Origin: JAGNZR01 sp051656905
GTDB lineage: Bacteria > Fusobacteriota > Fusobacteriia > Fusobacteriales > Fusobacteriaceae
Direction: 5' to 3'
DNA length: 64,000 bases
NCBI GenBank assembly: GCA_051656905.1
Contig: JBOFJQ010000021.1
Location: 1-64,000, forward strand
Of the stretch, positions 42,913 through 51,740 are shown piece after piece. The position numbers and the translations under genes are program-made. How positions within the stretch are numbered: position 1 is the first letter of the stretch; each line of letters begins with the position of its first letter. The notes beneath the pieces are model-generated. The model worked only from the letters and a program-made list of their open reading frames with translations, was not told the origin of the DNA and searched no databases.

Positions 42913-44157
42913 CTACCCCTTAATTATTTCCCTTAAAATATCATCGTAAAAATCAAATGTTTTATTTTTAACTACAAAGGCCTCCTTACCTTTTGCAATA
43001 TTATCAAGGATTTCTTCTATTATCTCAGAAGCCATTCCCTTTACTCCTTTCCTAATCAATGTAGATGATATTAAGTTTTTTCTTATTATACTATAAGGAT
43101 AAATCCATCCACTTTCATCATATATATTTCTTACCCACATTCCACCTATATCACTGCCATGCAATCCGTGCAATCTTTTATTAGGATTTAACTTTTTTAT
43201 TTTTTTTATAATTTCATAAAATCCATTTTTCTCATACAATAAAACTTCATTCATAACTATTACTTTATCGTCTAATTTTTCTTCTTCTATTACTAACTCA
43301 ATTATTTTTCTTCTTGTTTCAAATTCAAAAAATTTATTACCTGTTGGAAAATAATTAACATTAATATCAGATTTCTTTGTTATTTCATATACCTTCATTC
43401 CATTTTCTCTTTTCGCAACAATTATTTCCCCTTTTCTCAATGCATCTAAATGTATTTTAGGTATTACTGTGCTATGTATATATATTCTCTCTAATTGGCG
43501 CTCTATCATAAATTCTTTTATTATTTCTAAATGCATTTTATGAAATGGATTAAATGTTCCAAAAAAAATTCCTATTCCCCCTTTTATTGGAAAAATTCTT
43601 CTTAAATCTGATAATATTCCAATTCCTAAACCAATAATTCCAAAAAAAATGCTGTTAACTACAAAAAAATCTTTTAAAAATTTGATTCCTAAAACAGCTA
43701 AAGAAGTTATCACAATATTTATCGAAAGACCAATCATTACATTTATATTTTTATTACCTATTTCTCTATTTGAAAGAGCTAAACAAAAATACTGAATTCC
43801 TTGGGAAGATACTGTTGTCATAAAAGAAATTCCAATTACACCTCCTAATTCTTTAATATTAAAGTTACTTATTACATTAAATAATATAAAAATTTTAAAT
43901 ATAAAAATATTAAAAAATAATTGAAAAATAAATCTTGCTGTTCTTCCCAACGTTATAAAAGATGTTTTTAAATTTATAAATTCCTCTATTTTATTACTAA
44001 ATTTAGAATAAAAAGGAAGAAAAAAACCAACTATTACTACAACTAATAATAACCCTTTATTATTCCACGATGTTCCTATGAAGAAATAACTTAAATACAT
44101 TATAATCCCCATTAAGTATCCTAATAAAGTTGAAAAGCTAAAAAAATATTTTTTCAA
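42913..44157 (-). CDS. Membrane protein with C-terminal NadD-like nucleotidyltransferase domain
   Basis: 414 residues. The first 190 are hydrophobic with about six membrane spans (near 8-28, 35-52, 75-95, 105-127, 138-158, 166-186). From 193 a nucleotidyltransferase of the HxGH superfamily begins: GIFFGTFNPFHKMH (199-209, second His motif HKMH instead of HxGH), GLHGSDIGGMW (331-341, like the GAD-x-W region of NadD) and ISSTLIRKG (363-371, the ISSTxIR signature). NadD/CoaD-type enzymes adenylate NMN, NaMN or phosphopantetheine. A membrane-bound version next to a nicotinamidase-like hydrolase is unusual. The substrate is not established. AGGAGGTGT precedes the ATG. Confidence 0.85.
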   Translation of the reverse strand: MKKYFFSFSTLLGYLMGIIMYLSYFFIGTSWNNKGLLLVVVIVGFFLPFYSKFSNKIEEFINLKTSFITLGRTARFIFQLFFNIFIFKIFILFNVISNFNIKELGGVIGISFMTTVSSQGIQYFCLALSNREIGNKNINVMIGLSINIVITSLAVLGIKFLKDFFVVNSIFFGIIGLGIGILSDLRRIFPIKGGIGIFFGTFNPFHKMHLEIIKEFMIERQLERIYIHSTVIPKIHLDALRKGEIIVAKRENGMKVYEITKKSDINVNYFPTGNKFFEFETRRKIIELVIEEEKLDDKVIVMNEVLLYEKNGFYEIIKKIKKLNPNKRLHGLHGSDIGGMWVRNIYDESGWIYPYSIIRKNLISSTLIRKGVKGMASEIIEEILDNIAKGKEAFVVKNKTFDFYDDILREIIKG

Positions 44158-44274
44158 AATACACCTCCTTAGTACTTATATATTCTTCAGTATACTTCTT
44201 TTTAAATATTTACTTATAGCTATTTCCTCAATATTTTCTATGCTATCTTCAATATTTTTATAAATATTAAAACT

Positions 44275-44303
44275 AAAAAAAAAGAGCACAAGCTCTTTTT
44301 TAT
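44275..44303. terminator. Terminator after the PRD regulator gene
   Basis: AAAAAGAGC (44279-44287) pairs with GCTCTTTTT (44292-44300) around ACAA, with A and T runs on both sides. It ends the leftward PTS operon and separates it from the membrane nucleotidyltransferase unit. Confidence 0.85.
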
Positions 44304-45592
44304 TCTACCTTTATTAAAAAACTATATTTTTCTAAAATATCTTTAATGAAATTTTCTTTATCTAAAGAGACACTATTTTTTTCTACAATAGATATAATAT
44401 CTTCAAGATTAATCAATTTTTTAGAACTATCATCCAGTTCTCCTTGAATAACTTCAGCTATAAAATATATTTCATTTTCTGTTAATTTTTCAAATAAATA
44501 ATTTTCATTTTTACAAAACTCTTCAATAAAAAAATAAATCTCTTTTTTTTCTCCAACTTCGCCTAAACTAAAATTATTTCTAAGTCTATAGATTGCAGGT
44601 ATTAGATAATTCATTAATCTATTGTTTAGAGATTTAGAACCTATTTTTTTCTGAATTTTTTCTTGTAAATATTCTATTAATTTCTCAATAAAAAGTTCTA
44701 TACTATTTTTTAGCTCTTCTAAATTTTCGTTCACTCCACCACTAATAAAATATTCTGTCATATGTACTAATTCATATTTAAGATTTTTAGGAATTAATTT
44801 TTCCATTCTCTTTTCAACAATCTTATATTGTTTAGTTTCAATTAAAAATTCATAATTAAATTTTTTATTTATTATTTTTTCTCTACTTACTCTTTCCAAT
44901 GAAACTAATATAAAAATTATTATAAGCTTTTTAAACTCTTTGGAAAATGTAATATCAAAATCTTTTTCTACTGTGCCAACAATATTACTTACTTCAGATA
45001 ATTTTCCAAATTCATTAAGTTTTTCTAAAACACCACTATTTTTAAATATTTTCTCCACTAAAGAATCTTTAAATATAAATTTATCTTCTAAAATATCAAA
45101 ACATTGTAAAATTTTTAAGGTTTTAAAATGTCTTAATTTTTTTTCATTCCCATCTATAAAAAATCTGTTTTTATAGAAAATAAATTTTAAATCACTATTT
45201 TTTAACTCTTGAGATATTTGAAACATATCTTTTTTTAGTGTCGCTCTTGTTATATCTAATTGAATTTCTATATCTTTTAGTTTTATATTTTCAATAAACA
45301 AAAACATAATAAGAATAAATTTCTCTCTCTCTTCTTTTTCCAATATATAATACTCTGAATATACTATTTTAAGAAAATATTCTAACTGTCCCTCTAATAA
45401 ATTTACCTTTATTTTTTTATTTTGTTTTTCAATTTCTACTTTTAATATTTTTAAAAGATAAAAATTAATATTATCAACTATATACCTAATATTTCTTTCT
45501 GAAGTATTAAATTTTATAGCTAGTTCCGTTATAGTAAAGGCTTCCTTTAATAAAATTTCTAAAATATCTATCTCTTTTTTTCTAAGACTCAT
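44300..45592 (-). CDS. PRD-domain transcriptional regulator (BglG/MtlR-like)
   Basis: About 430 residues. Two N-terminal helix-turn-helix segments (FTITELAIKFNTSERNIRYIVDNI near residue 20 and DIEIQLDITRATLKKDMF near 112) are followed by PRD-type helical regions. NYLIPAIYRLRNN near 325 resembles the PRD2 motif in which a His is normally phosphorylated by the PTS, but Tyr stands at that place here. Such proteins switch sugar PTS genes according to transport activity. It is the third gene behind malX and malY and probably controls them. ATG at 45592 fits the AGGTGAT site better than the upstream GTG at 45601. Confidence 0.8.
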   Translation of the reverse strand: MSLRKKEIDILEILLKEAFTITELAIKFNTSERNIRYIVDNINFYLLKILKVEIEKQNKKIKVNLLEGQLEYFLKIVYSEYYILEKEEREKFILIMFLFIENIKLKDIEIQLDITRATLKKDMFQISQELKNSDLKFIFYKNRFFIDGNEKKLRHFKTLKILQCFDILEDKFIFKDSLVEKIFKNSGVLEKLNEFGKLSEVSNIVGTVEKDFDITFSKEFKKLIIIFILVSLERVSREKIINKKFNYEFLIETKQYKIVEKRMEKLIPKNLKYELVHMTEYFISGGVNENLEELKNSIELFIEKLIEYLQEKIQKKIGSKSLNNRLMNYLIPAIYRLRNNFSLGEVGEKKEIYFFIEEFCKNENYLFEKLTENEIYFIAEVIQGELDDSSKKLINLEDIISIVEKNSVSLDKENFIKDILEKYSFLIKVE

Positions 45593-45617
45593 TTTAATCA
45601 CCTAAAAATATTATAGC

Positions 45618-46775
45618 TTACATTTTTAAATAATCAACTGCTCTTTTTATACCTTCTATTCCTATTTGAATTTTACTTATAGGTGCTCCTACATTTAAAC
45701 GAATTTTATAAGGATCTCCATAGTTTTCTCCAGACATAATTGCTACTTTTCCAATATTTATAAGAGCTTCTTTAAACTGCTCTGGAGTGAGTCCTGTCTC
45801 TTTAAAATCAATCCACATAAGATAAGTTGCCTCAGGCATATAAGCTTTTAGTCCTTTGTAACCATTTAACTCCTTCACTACAAGTTCACAGTTCTTAGTA
45901 AGATATTTATTAAGTTCGTCAACCCACTCTTCACATTGATTATAAGCAACTATCGTTGCAAGTATTCCTAGTATTGGTGCTGATGATAGAGAATCTACAT
46001 TTTTTATATGGTCTATAAATCTCTCTCTTAAATCTTTATCTGGTATTACAGCATAAGATCCACCAAGTGATGGTATATTAAAAGTTTTTGAAGGTGATGA
46101 TACTATTAAAGAATTTTCTAAATCAAGTTTTAATATTGGTGTAACTTCTTTTCTTGCAATATCCATATGTATATCATCAGAAATAATTATTACTTCATAC
46201 TGTTTACTCAGCTCAGTTAATCTTCTTAATTCTTCTTCTCTCCATATTTTCCCTGTTGGATTTTCTGGATTACAAAGTAAAAATACTTTAACTCCTTTTT
46301 TAAATCCCTCTTCTATAGCTTCAAAATCTGTATGAAATATTCCATCATCTTTTTGAATTAACTTTACATCATATAAATCATATTTTGATAATATTTTTGA
46401 AAAGCCATCATACCTTGGAGTATGAGTCATAACTTTTCCTCTAACTCCTGCAATTAGCTCAACTATTAAAGATATAGAGTAAAGAACTGTCGGACTATAC
46501 ACTATCCACTCTTCATTAATATCTGTTTTATACCTTTTAAGGTACCATTCTTGTATAGAAGACTTATAGTCATTATGATTCCAACGAGAATAACCAAACA
46601 CACCATGGGAAACTCTTTCAAAAATAGTATCTATAACCTTTTGCGGTGATTTAAAATCCATGTCAGAAATTGAAAATGGAGTTAAATCCTTAGTACCTTT
46701 TCCAAATCTATCCTCTATATAGTCCCACTGTGTACAGTAAGTTCCTCTTCTCTCTATAATCTCATTGAAATCCAT
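45618..46775 (-). CDS. malY: MalY/PatB-type PLP enzyme (C-S lyase / aminotransferase fold)
   Basis: 385 residues, fold type I PLP enzyme. The Schiff-base lysine is K230 in SSPSKTFNIPSLGG, with NPENPTGKIW near 169 and SDDIHMDI near 199. Members of this group (MalY, PatB) cleave cystathionine or other C-S bonds, and E. coli MalY also dampens the maltose activator. It lies between a MalX-like PTS gene and a PRD regulator. The same malX-malY pairing is known in E. coli. Its physiological substrate is not shown by sequence. Confidence 0.88.
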   Translation of the reverse strand: MDFNEIIERRGTYCTQWDYIEDRFGKGTKDLTPFSISDMDFKSPQKVIDTIFERVSHGVFGYSRWNHNDYKSSIQEWYLKRYKTDINEEWIVYSPTVLYSISLIVELIAGVRGKVMTHTPRYDGFSKILSKYDLYDVKLIQKDDGIFHTDFEAIEEGFKKGVKVFLLCNPENPTGKIWREEELRRLTELSKQYEVIIISDDIHMDIARKEVTPILKLDLENSLIVSSPSKTFNIPSLGGSYAVIPDKDLRERFIDHIKNVDSLSSAPILGILATIVAYNQCEEWVDELNKYLTKNCELVVKELNGYKGLKAYMPEATYLMWIDFKETGLTPEQFKEALINIGKVAIMSGENYGDPYKIRLNVGAPISKIQIGIEGIKRAVDYLKM

Positions 46776-46799
46776 AATGCCTCCATTTCTCTACTATCA

Positions 46800-48347
46800 T
46801 TAATTGTTGTTCATTATTTTTAACATCTGTTTCTTTAATACTTGTACTTTTGTTCCAATTATAACTTGCACATTTGTATCGTTTAGCTTAACTACATTTA
46901 CTGCTCCTGCATTTTTTATAGCTTCCACGTCAATTATACTACTATCTTTTAAAACCAGTCTTAATCTAGTGATACAGTTATCTAAATTCACAATGTTTTC
47001 TTTTCCACCTAAAGCATCTAACATAACTTTAGCAGTATATCCACCTATATCTCCTGAATCCATAGCCTCTTGTGCTTGAGATGAATTATCTCTTCCTGGA
47101 GTTCCAACATTATATTTCTCTATATACCATTTAAATACTACATAATATATTGCAAACCATACTAATCCTACAGGTATTACTAAATACCATTTTGTCCATG
47201 TTCCTTGTAAAACACCAAAGATTAATAAGTCTATTATATTTCCATCTGTATTACCAATCATAACTTTTAACATTCCCATAACCATAAATCCAAGACCTGT
47301 CATCACAGCATGGAAAGCATATAATACTGGAGCTATAAATAGGAATATAAACTCGATTGGCTCAGTTATTCCTCCAACTGCTGCTGCAACAACTGCAGAT
47401 ATCAGTAATCCTTTTACTTTCTTCCTATTTTCAATAAATGCCGATTTATACATTGCAAGGGCTGCCCCTGATAATCCAAATATAAATGTAGGCATTTTTC
47501 CTTGTGATAAAAATCTTGTAACTTCTGGTTGAACAAATTGAGGTCCTAAAGCAAACTGCTTATAGAAAATATTAAGTGCTCCGTGAATTGTTTCCCCATT
47601 TGGAGTTACATAAGTTCCACCAGCTTCAGTAAATCTAACTGCTGCAACTAATATGTGATGCAGTCCTAAAGGTAAAAGTATTCTCTCACCAGTTCCAAAT
47701 AGGAAAGGTCCAAATACTCCTGCACTATGAATAACTGCTCCTACTTTATTTATTCCAGATGCAAAGAATGGCCAAATAATAGGAACTAAAAGTCCTACAA
47801 TAGACATAATTATAACAGTGGCAATGGGAACAAATCTTGTTCCACCAAAGAATGAAAATGCATCTGGTAACTGTATATTTTGATATTTTTCATGTATAAA
47901 GAATACTAATATTCCGCAAATTAAAGCCCCTAGAGCCCCTGTATCAATAGATGTTATTCCCATTACTGACTTTGTACTTGTCTTATCTAATAAATTCATT
48001 GTTGTTAAATAGAAATTTGTTCCAAGCTGCATTGCTATATATCCTACTATACCTGCAAAAGCTGCTATTTCTTTATTCTCTCTTGCCATCCCAAGGGGAA
48101 TTGCCACGGCAAACATTAATGGTAAGAAAGAGAATGCAACTAAACTGATACTAATCATAAAATTAAACGCAGTTTGTAAAATTGTGTTTCCTAAAAATGG
48201 AAACATCGCTATTGTTGTTGACCCTGTAAAAGCACATCCTATCCCTAATAAGATTCCCATAGCTGCCAGTAGTGCAACTGGTAACATAAATGTTTTACCT
48301 AAGCTTTGAAAAAATTCCCAAGCACTTATTTTATTTTTTATACTCAT
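46800..48347 (-). CDS. malX: PTS transporter subunit EIICB, glucose/maltose type (MalX-like)
   Basis: 515 residues. An N-terminal EIIC membrane domain (about 15-420, ten or so spans, with GITEPIEFIFLFIAPVLY as the conserved substrate-region motif) is joined to a C-terminal EIIB domain. The phosphorylated cysteine is C458 in NLDNCITRLRL. No EIIA domain is attached, so EIIA must be supplied by another gene. It imports and phosphorylates a glucose-type sugar. Glucosides or maltose are possible. It is first gene of the leftward malX-malY-regulator operon. Confidence 0.92.
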   Translation of the reverse strand: MSIKNKISAWEFFQSLGKTFMLPVALLAAMGILLGIGCAFTGSTTIAMFPFLGNTILQTAFNFMISISLVAFSFLPLMFAVAIPLGMARENKEIAAFAGIVGYIAMQLGTNFYLTTMNLLDKTSTKSVMGITSIDTGALGALICGILVFFIHEKYQNIQLPDAFSFFGGTRFVPIATVIIMSIVGLLVPIIWPFFASGINKVGAVIHSAGVFGPFLFGTGERILLPLGLHHILVAAVRFTEAGGTYVTPNGETIHGALNIFYKQFALGPQFVQPEVTRFLSQGKMPTFIFGLSGAALAMYKSAFIENRKKVKGLLISAVVAAAVGGITEPIEFIFLFIAPVLYAFHAVMTGLGFMVMGMLKVMIGNTDGNIIDLLIFGVLQGTWTKWYLVIPVGLVWFAIYYVVFKWYIEKYNVGTPGRDNSSQAQEAMDSGDIGGYTAKVMLDALGGKENIVNLDNCITRLRLVLKDSSIIDVEAIKNAGAVNVVKLNDTNVQVIIGTKVQVLKKQMLKIMNNN

Positions 48348-48387
48348 AATATCCCCCTAAATTTTAAAATATATAACTTAATCCATA

Positions 48388-48410
48388 ACATATTTTATTT
48401 GATAATATGT
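48388..48410. promoter_or_regulatory. Inverted repeat upstream of malX
   Basis: ACATATT (48388-48394) and AATATGT (48404-48410), 9 bases apart, lie about 40 bases above the malX start. It could be an operator for the PRD regulator encoded in the operon, but the sequence is all A/T-like and may be chance. Confidence 0.3.
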
Positions 48411-48592
48411 ATTTTTTCAATTCATATTGTATTTCTTTTTTAAGTGAAATAGATTTATACTTTATATAGTTTTAATTTTTATTCATCTGTTTATCTATTC
48501 ATTTTATAATTTTTTTCTGTATTTCATTGCTTTTTTTTGATAAAATATAGAGATATCATTAAAGATACGACTTTTCTTAAAGGAGATGATAA

Positions 48593-49129
48593 ATGAAATT
48601 CTATTTAGAACTATTTTTTATATTTTTTAAAATCGGTATGTTTACAATAGGTGGCGGATACGCAATGATTCCTATTATAAAAAAAGAGATTGTTGATTCT
48701 CGTAAATGGCTAAAAGAGGATGAATTTATCGATGCCTTAGCTGTTGCCCAATCTGCTCCTGGAGTTATGGCTGTTAATACAGCAGTATTTATTGGAAAAA
48801 AACTTCGTGGAATCCCTGGAGTTATAATAGCCTCTTTAGGAGCTGTTTTACCTTCGTTTTTTATTATATTATTAATAGCAATGTTCTTTAGGAATATTCA
48901 AAATAATAGTTATATTATAGCCGCTTTTAAAGGTATAAAGCCTGCTGTTATTGCACTTATTTTTGCTCCAGCATTATCTATGTCTAAAAAAGCAGGAGTA
49001 AATGCTAAAAACTTTATACTCCCTCTTGGAATAGGGCTTTTAATATCTGTTGCTAAAATATCCCCTATCATCTTTATAGTTGGAGGTATAGTAGTTGGAA
49101 ATCTATATTATGGACGTGATAAAAAATGA
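48593..49129 (+). CDS. Chromate transporter family protein, N-terminal half type
   Basis: 178 residues with about five membrane spans. This is a short-chain CHR protein that pairs with the next gene to form one transporter. Family signatures FKIGMFTIGGGYAMIPII near the start and AVAQSAPGVMAVNTAVFIG near 58 are clear. Long members export chromate. Short pairs in anaerobes often have unknown anion substrates. AAAGGAGATG precedes the ATG, and the end overlaps the partner gene by four bases (ATGA). Confidence 0.9.
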   Translation: MKFYLELFFIFFKIGMFTIGGGYAMIPIIKKEIVDSRKWLKEDEFIDALAVAQSAPGVMAVNTAVFIGKKLRGIPGVIIASLGAVLPSFFIILLIAMFFRNIQNNSYIIAAFKGIKPAVIALIFAPALSMSKKAGVNAKNFILPLGIGLLISVAKISPIIFIVGGIVVGNLYYGRDKK

Positions 49130-49653
49130 TATATATAAACCTTTTTTTAACTTTTTTTAAGATAGGAATCTTTAGTTTTGGTGGTGGATACGCAATGTTA
49201 TCCCTTATATCTCAAGAGGTTGTAATAAAAAATAAATGGCTTACTATGGGGCAATTTACTGATATTGTTGCTATATCACAAGTAACCCCTGGACCAATTG
49301 CTGTTAATGCTGCAACATATGTAGGATACACAGCTTCTAATAGTGTCCTAGGAGCTGTTATGGCTACTCTTGGAGTTGTTTTACCCTCTATTATTATTAT
49401 GATTATACTTTTATCTCTAGTTGCTAAATATAAGCATTTAGACTGTGTTGATTATGCATTTAAAGGACTTAGAATTGTTGTTATCGGTCTTATTTTAGGT
49501 GCTGCATTTCTACTTATGAATCATGAGAATTTAATCGATTATAAAAGTTATTTGATACTAGCAGCAACTTTAATAGTAGTTCTTAAATTTAAAGTTGGAC
49601 CAATCCCTACTGTTATTACGTCAGCTATTGTTGGTATCATTTTATATTCATAA
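49126..49653 (+). CDS. Chromate transporter family protein, C-terminal half type
   Basis: 175 residues, homologous to the preceding gene (FKIGIFSFGGGYAMLSLI, AISQVTPGPIAVNAATYVG). The ATGA overlap implies coupled translation and a heterodimer. The two halves have opposite membrane orientation in studied pairs, which would be expected here. Substrate is not determined. Confidence 0.9.
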   Translation: MIYINLFLTFFKIGIFSFGGGYAMLSLISQEVVIKNKWLTMGQFTDIVAISQVTPGPIAVNAATYVGYTASNSVLGAVMATLGVVLPSIIIMIILLSLVAKYKHLDCVDYAFKGLRIVVIGLILGAAFLLMNHENLIDYKSYLILAATLIVVLKFKVGPIPTVITSAIVGIILYS

Positions 49654-49726
49654 CAAATTTGTTATTATTGATTATATACATATAAGCAGCAAAATAATTT
49701 TCAATTTAAATAGCATTTTAAATAAT

Positions 49727-49786
49727 AAAAATCCATTATCCTTAAGAGAGAATATCTTCTTTCTATACAGATAATGGATTTTTTAT
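49727..49786. terminator. Bidirectional terminator between chromate transporter and oadB
   Basis: AAAAATCCATTATC (49727-49740) pairs perfectly with GATAATGGATTTTT (49770-49783), with a 29-base loop that can fold further, then TTTATTTT. It separates two convergent operons. Confidence 0.85.
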
Positions 49787-49801
49787 TTTAAATATAACTT
49801 A

Positions 49802-50920
49802 TTACTTAAATATAGCTAGTAATACTCCAGCAGCAACTGCTGAACCAATTACTCCTGCAACGTTTGGTCCCATTGCATGCATAAGTAAGAAGTTACTTGC
49901 ATTCTCTTCTTGACCAACTTTTTGTACAACCCTTGCTGCCATTGGAACTGCTGATACTCCTGCTGCTCCTATCATAGGGTTAATCTTTCCACCACTTAAT
50001 TTACACATAATTTTTCCAAATATAACTCCACCTGCTGTTCCGCAAGCAAAAGCCATTAGTCCCATTACGATTATTTTTATAGTGTTAAGGTTTAAAAATG
50101 CTTCTGCTGATGTTGTTGCTCCAACTGTTAATCCGATGAATACAGTTATGATATAAAGCATTGCATTTTTAATATTATCAACTAAGTTATTAACTAGTCC
50201 ACACTCTTTTATTAAGTTTCCTAACATAAGCATTCCAACAAGTGGTGCTGATGAAGGTATTAAAAGAATAACAACTGCAGCAACTATTATAGGGAATAAT
50301 ATTTTTTCTCTCTTACTTACATTTCTAAGTTGAGTCATTTTTATCATTCTTTCCTCTTTAGTTGTAAGAGCTCTAATTATAGGAGGTTGAATAACTGGTA
50401 CTAAGGCCATGTATGAATATGCTGCAACAGCTATTGGTCCTAACATATGAGGTGCTAATCTAGATGTTAAATATATTGCTGTAGGTCCATCTGCTCCACC
50501 TATGATTCCAACTGATGCTGCTTCTGCTCCTGACATTCCAAGCATATTAGCTCCTATGAAGGCTCCAAATATTCCAACTTGTGCTGCTGCTCCTAAAAGT
50601 AAACTTTTTGGATTTGCAATTAACGGACCGAAGTCTGTACAAGCACCTATTGATAAGAAAATTAATGGAGGATAAACTCCCATTTTAACACCTTGGTATA
50701 AGATATATAATAACCCACCTGGGTCCATTAATCCTTCACCTGGTACTGATGGAAGGTTAACTAAGAACATTCCAAAAGATATAGGTAGTAATAGGTATGG
50801 TTCATACTGTTTTTTTATTGCTAAATATATTAAAAATAAAGCTATGCAAATCATTGTAAGCTGTGACCACGTCATTAAATATAACCCTGTAGTCATATAA
50901 AGATTTTTTAATAATTCCAT
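49802..50920 (-). CDS. oadB: Na+-translocating decarboxylase, beta subunit
   Basis: 372 residues, very hydrophobic, with about nine spans. It is the membrane subunit that couples decarboxylation of carboxybiotin to Na+ export. Conserved GGADGPTAIYLTSRLAP near residue 140 and IGAAGVSAVPMAARVVQKVGQ near 318 hold the Asp and polar residues of the ion path. It is the last gene of the citrate operon. Combined with the alpha, biotin and gamma subunits here it would form oxaloacetate decarboxylase. Confidence 0.95.
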   Translation of the reverse strand: MELLKNLYMTTGLYLMTWSQLTMICIALFLIYLAIKKQYEPYLLLPISFGMFLVNLPSVPGEGLMDPGGLLYILYQGVKMGVYPPLIFLSIGACTDFGPLIANPKSLLLGAAAQVGIFGAFIGANMLGMSGAEAASVGIIGGADGPTAIYLTSRLAPHMLGPIAVAAYSYMALVPVIQPPIIRALTTKEERMIKMTQLRNVSKREKILFPIIVAAVVILLIPSSAPLVGMLMLGNLIKECGLVNNLVDNIKNAMLYIITVFIGLTVGATTSAEAFLNLNTIKIIVMGLMAFACGTAGGVIFGKIMCKLSGGKINPMIGAAGVSAVPMAARVVQKVGQEENASNFLLMHAMGPNVAGVIGSAVAAGVLLAIFK

Positions 50921-50945
50921 CTTTAGTCTCCTTTCTTGTCTTTAA

Positions 50946-51302
50946 TTAAGCTACTACTACTACTACGTCTCCACCTTCTACTGTAGCTCCCTTTGAAGTT
51001 GAAACAGAAACTATTGTTCCTGTAATTGGAGAAACTATTGGATTTTCCATTTTCATTGCTTCTATTACAAGAAGTGTATCCCCTTCGTTTACTTTTTGTC
51101 CTACAGTTACATCAACACTTACTACTACACCTTGCATAGGAGCTTCTACTTTTTCCCCTTCTGCTGAAGATGCTGCTACTGGTGTCGCTGCTACTTTTGC
51201 TGTAGATTTTTGAGCTGATATTGTTCCCTCTTTTTCTGTAACTGCTTCTACTTCTACTTCGTAAACTTTTTCCCCAACTTTAATTTTATATACTTTTATC
51301 AT
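50946..51302 (-). CDS. Biotin carboxyl carrier subunit of the decarboxylase
   Basis: 118 residues. An Ala/Val/Glu-rich linker (about 25-52) is followed by a biotinyl domain with the biotin-attachment lysine K84 in EAMKMEN. In Klebsiella OadA this domain is fused to the carboxyltransferase. Here it is a separate gene, as in the glutaconyl- or methylmalonyl-CoA decarboxylases, lying between oadG and oadB. It shuttles CO2 from carboxyltransferase to the membrane subunit. Confidence 0.94.
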   Translation of the reverse strand: MIKVYKIKVGEKVYEVEVEAVTEKEGTISAQKSTAKVAATPVAASSAEGEKVEAPMQGVVVSVDVTVGQKVNEGDTLLVIEAMKMENPIVSPITGTIVSVSTSKGATVEGGDVVVVVA

Positions 51303-51361
51303 TTTTCTCTCCTTTATAACTACTGATTAGTTTTAGTTAGATTTTTAAATTTTTAAAATTA

Positions 51362-51703
51362 TTATATCTCTCTTATATTTCTAATTTTTATATACGCTCC
51401 ATCATTTTCTGCTGCAGCTTCCATTGAAGCAACTAACATTGCTACAACCATATTTTCATCAGTTATCTCTTCTGGATTAAATTTCTTCTCAACAGAATCA
51501 TTACAATTTTTAACTACATTATTTGCAGATTTTTGTGGTGCCTCTTTTTTAACTTGAGTACTACTAGAATCCTTTGGAATATATTTAAATAATGATAGTA
51601 AATAAGCAACAATCATAAGAACCACAAACACGATTCCCATGCAGATTGCTGTAACTAACAATGATTCTAAAAAAGAAAGGTGACTTCCAAACATGTTATT
51701 CAT
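51362..51703 (-). CDS. oadG: Oxaloacetate decarboxylase gamma-type subunit
   Basis: 113 residues. One N-terminal membrane span (about 10-35, ESLLVTAICMGIVFVVLMIVA) is followed by a polar linker and a short conserved end (DENMVVAMLVASMEAAA and AYIKIRNIREI). OadG subunits help assemble the complex. ATG at 51703 with AAAGGAG five bases before is better placed than the GTG six bases upstream. Confidence 0.88.
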   Translation of the reverse strand: MNNMFGSHLSFLESLLVTAICMGIVFVVLMIVAYLLSLFKYIPKDSSSTQVKKEAPQKSANNVVKNCNDSVEKKFNPEEITDENMVVAMLVASMEAAAENDGAYIKIRNIREI

Positions 51704-51740
51704 AAACACTCCTTTTTTTCAATACTTTCAATATTTTATT

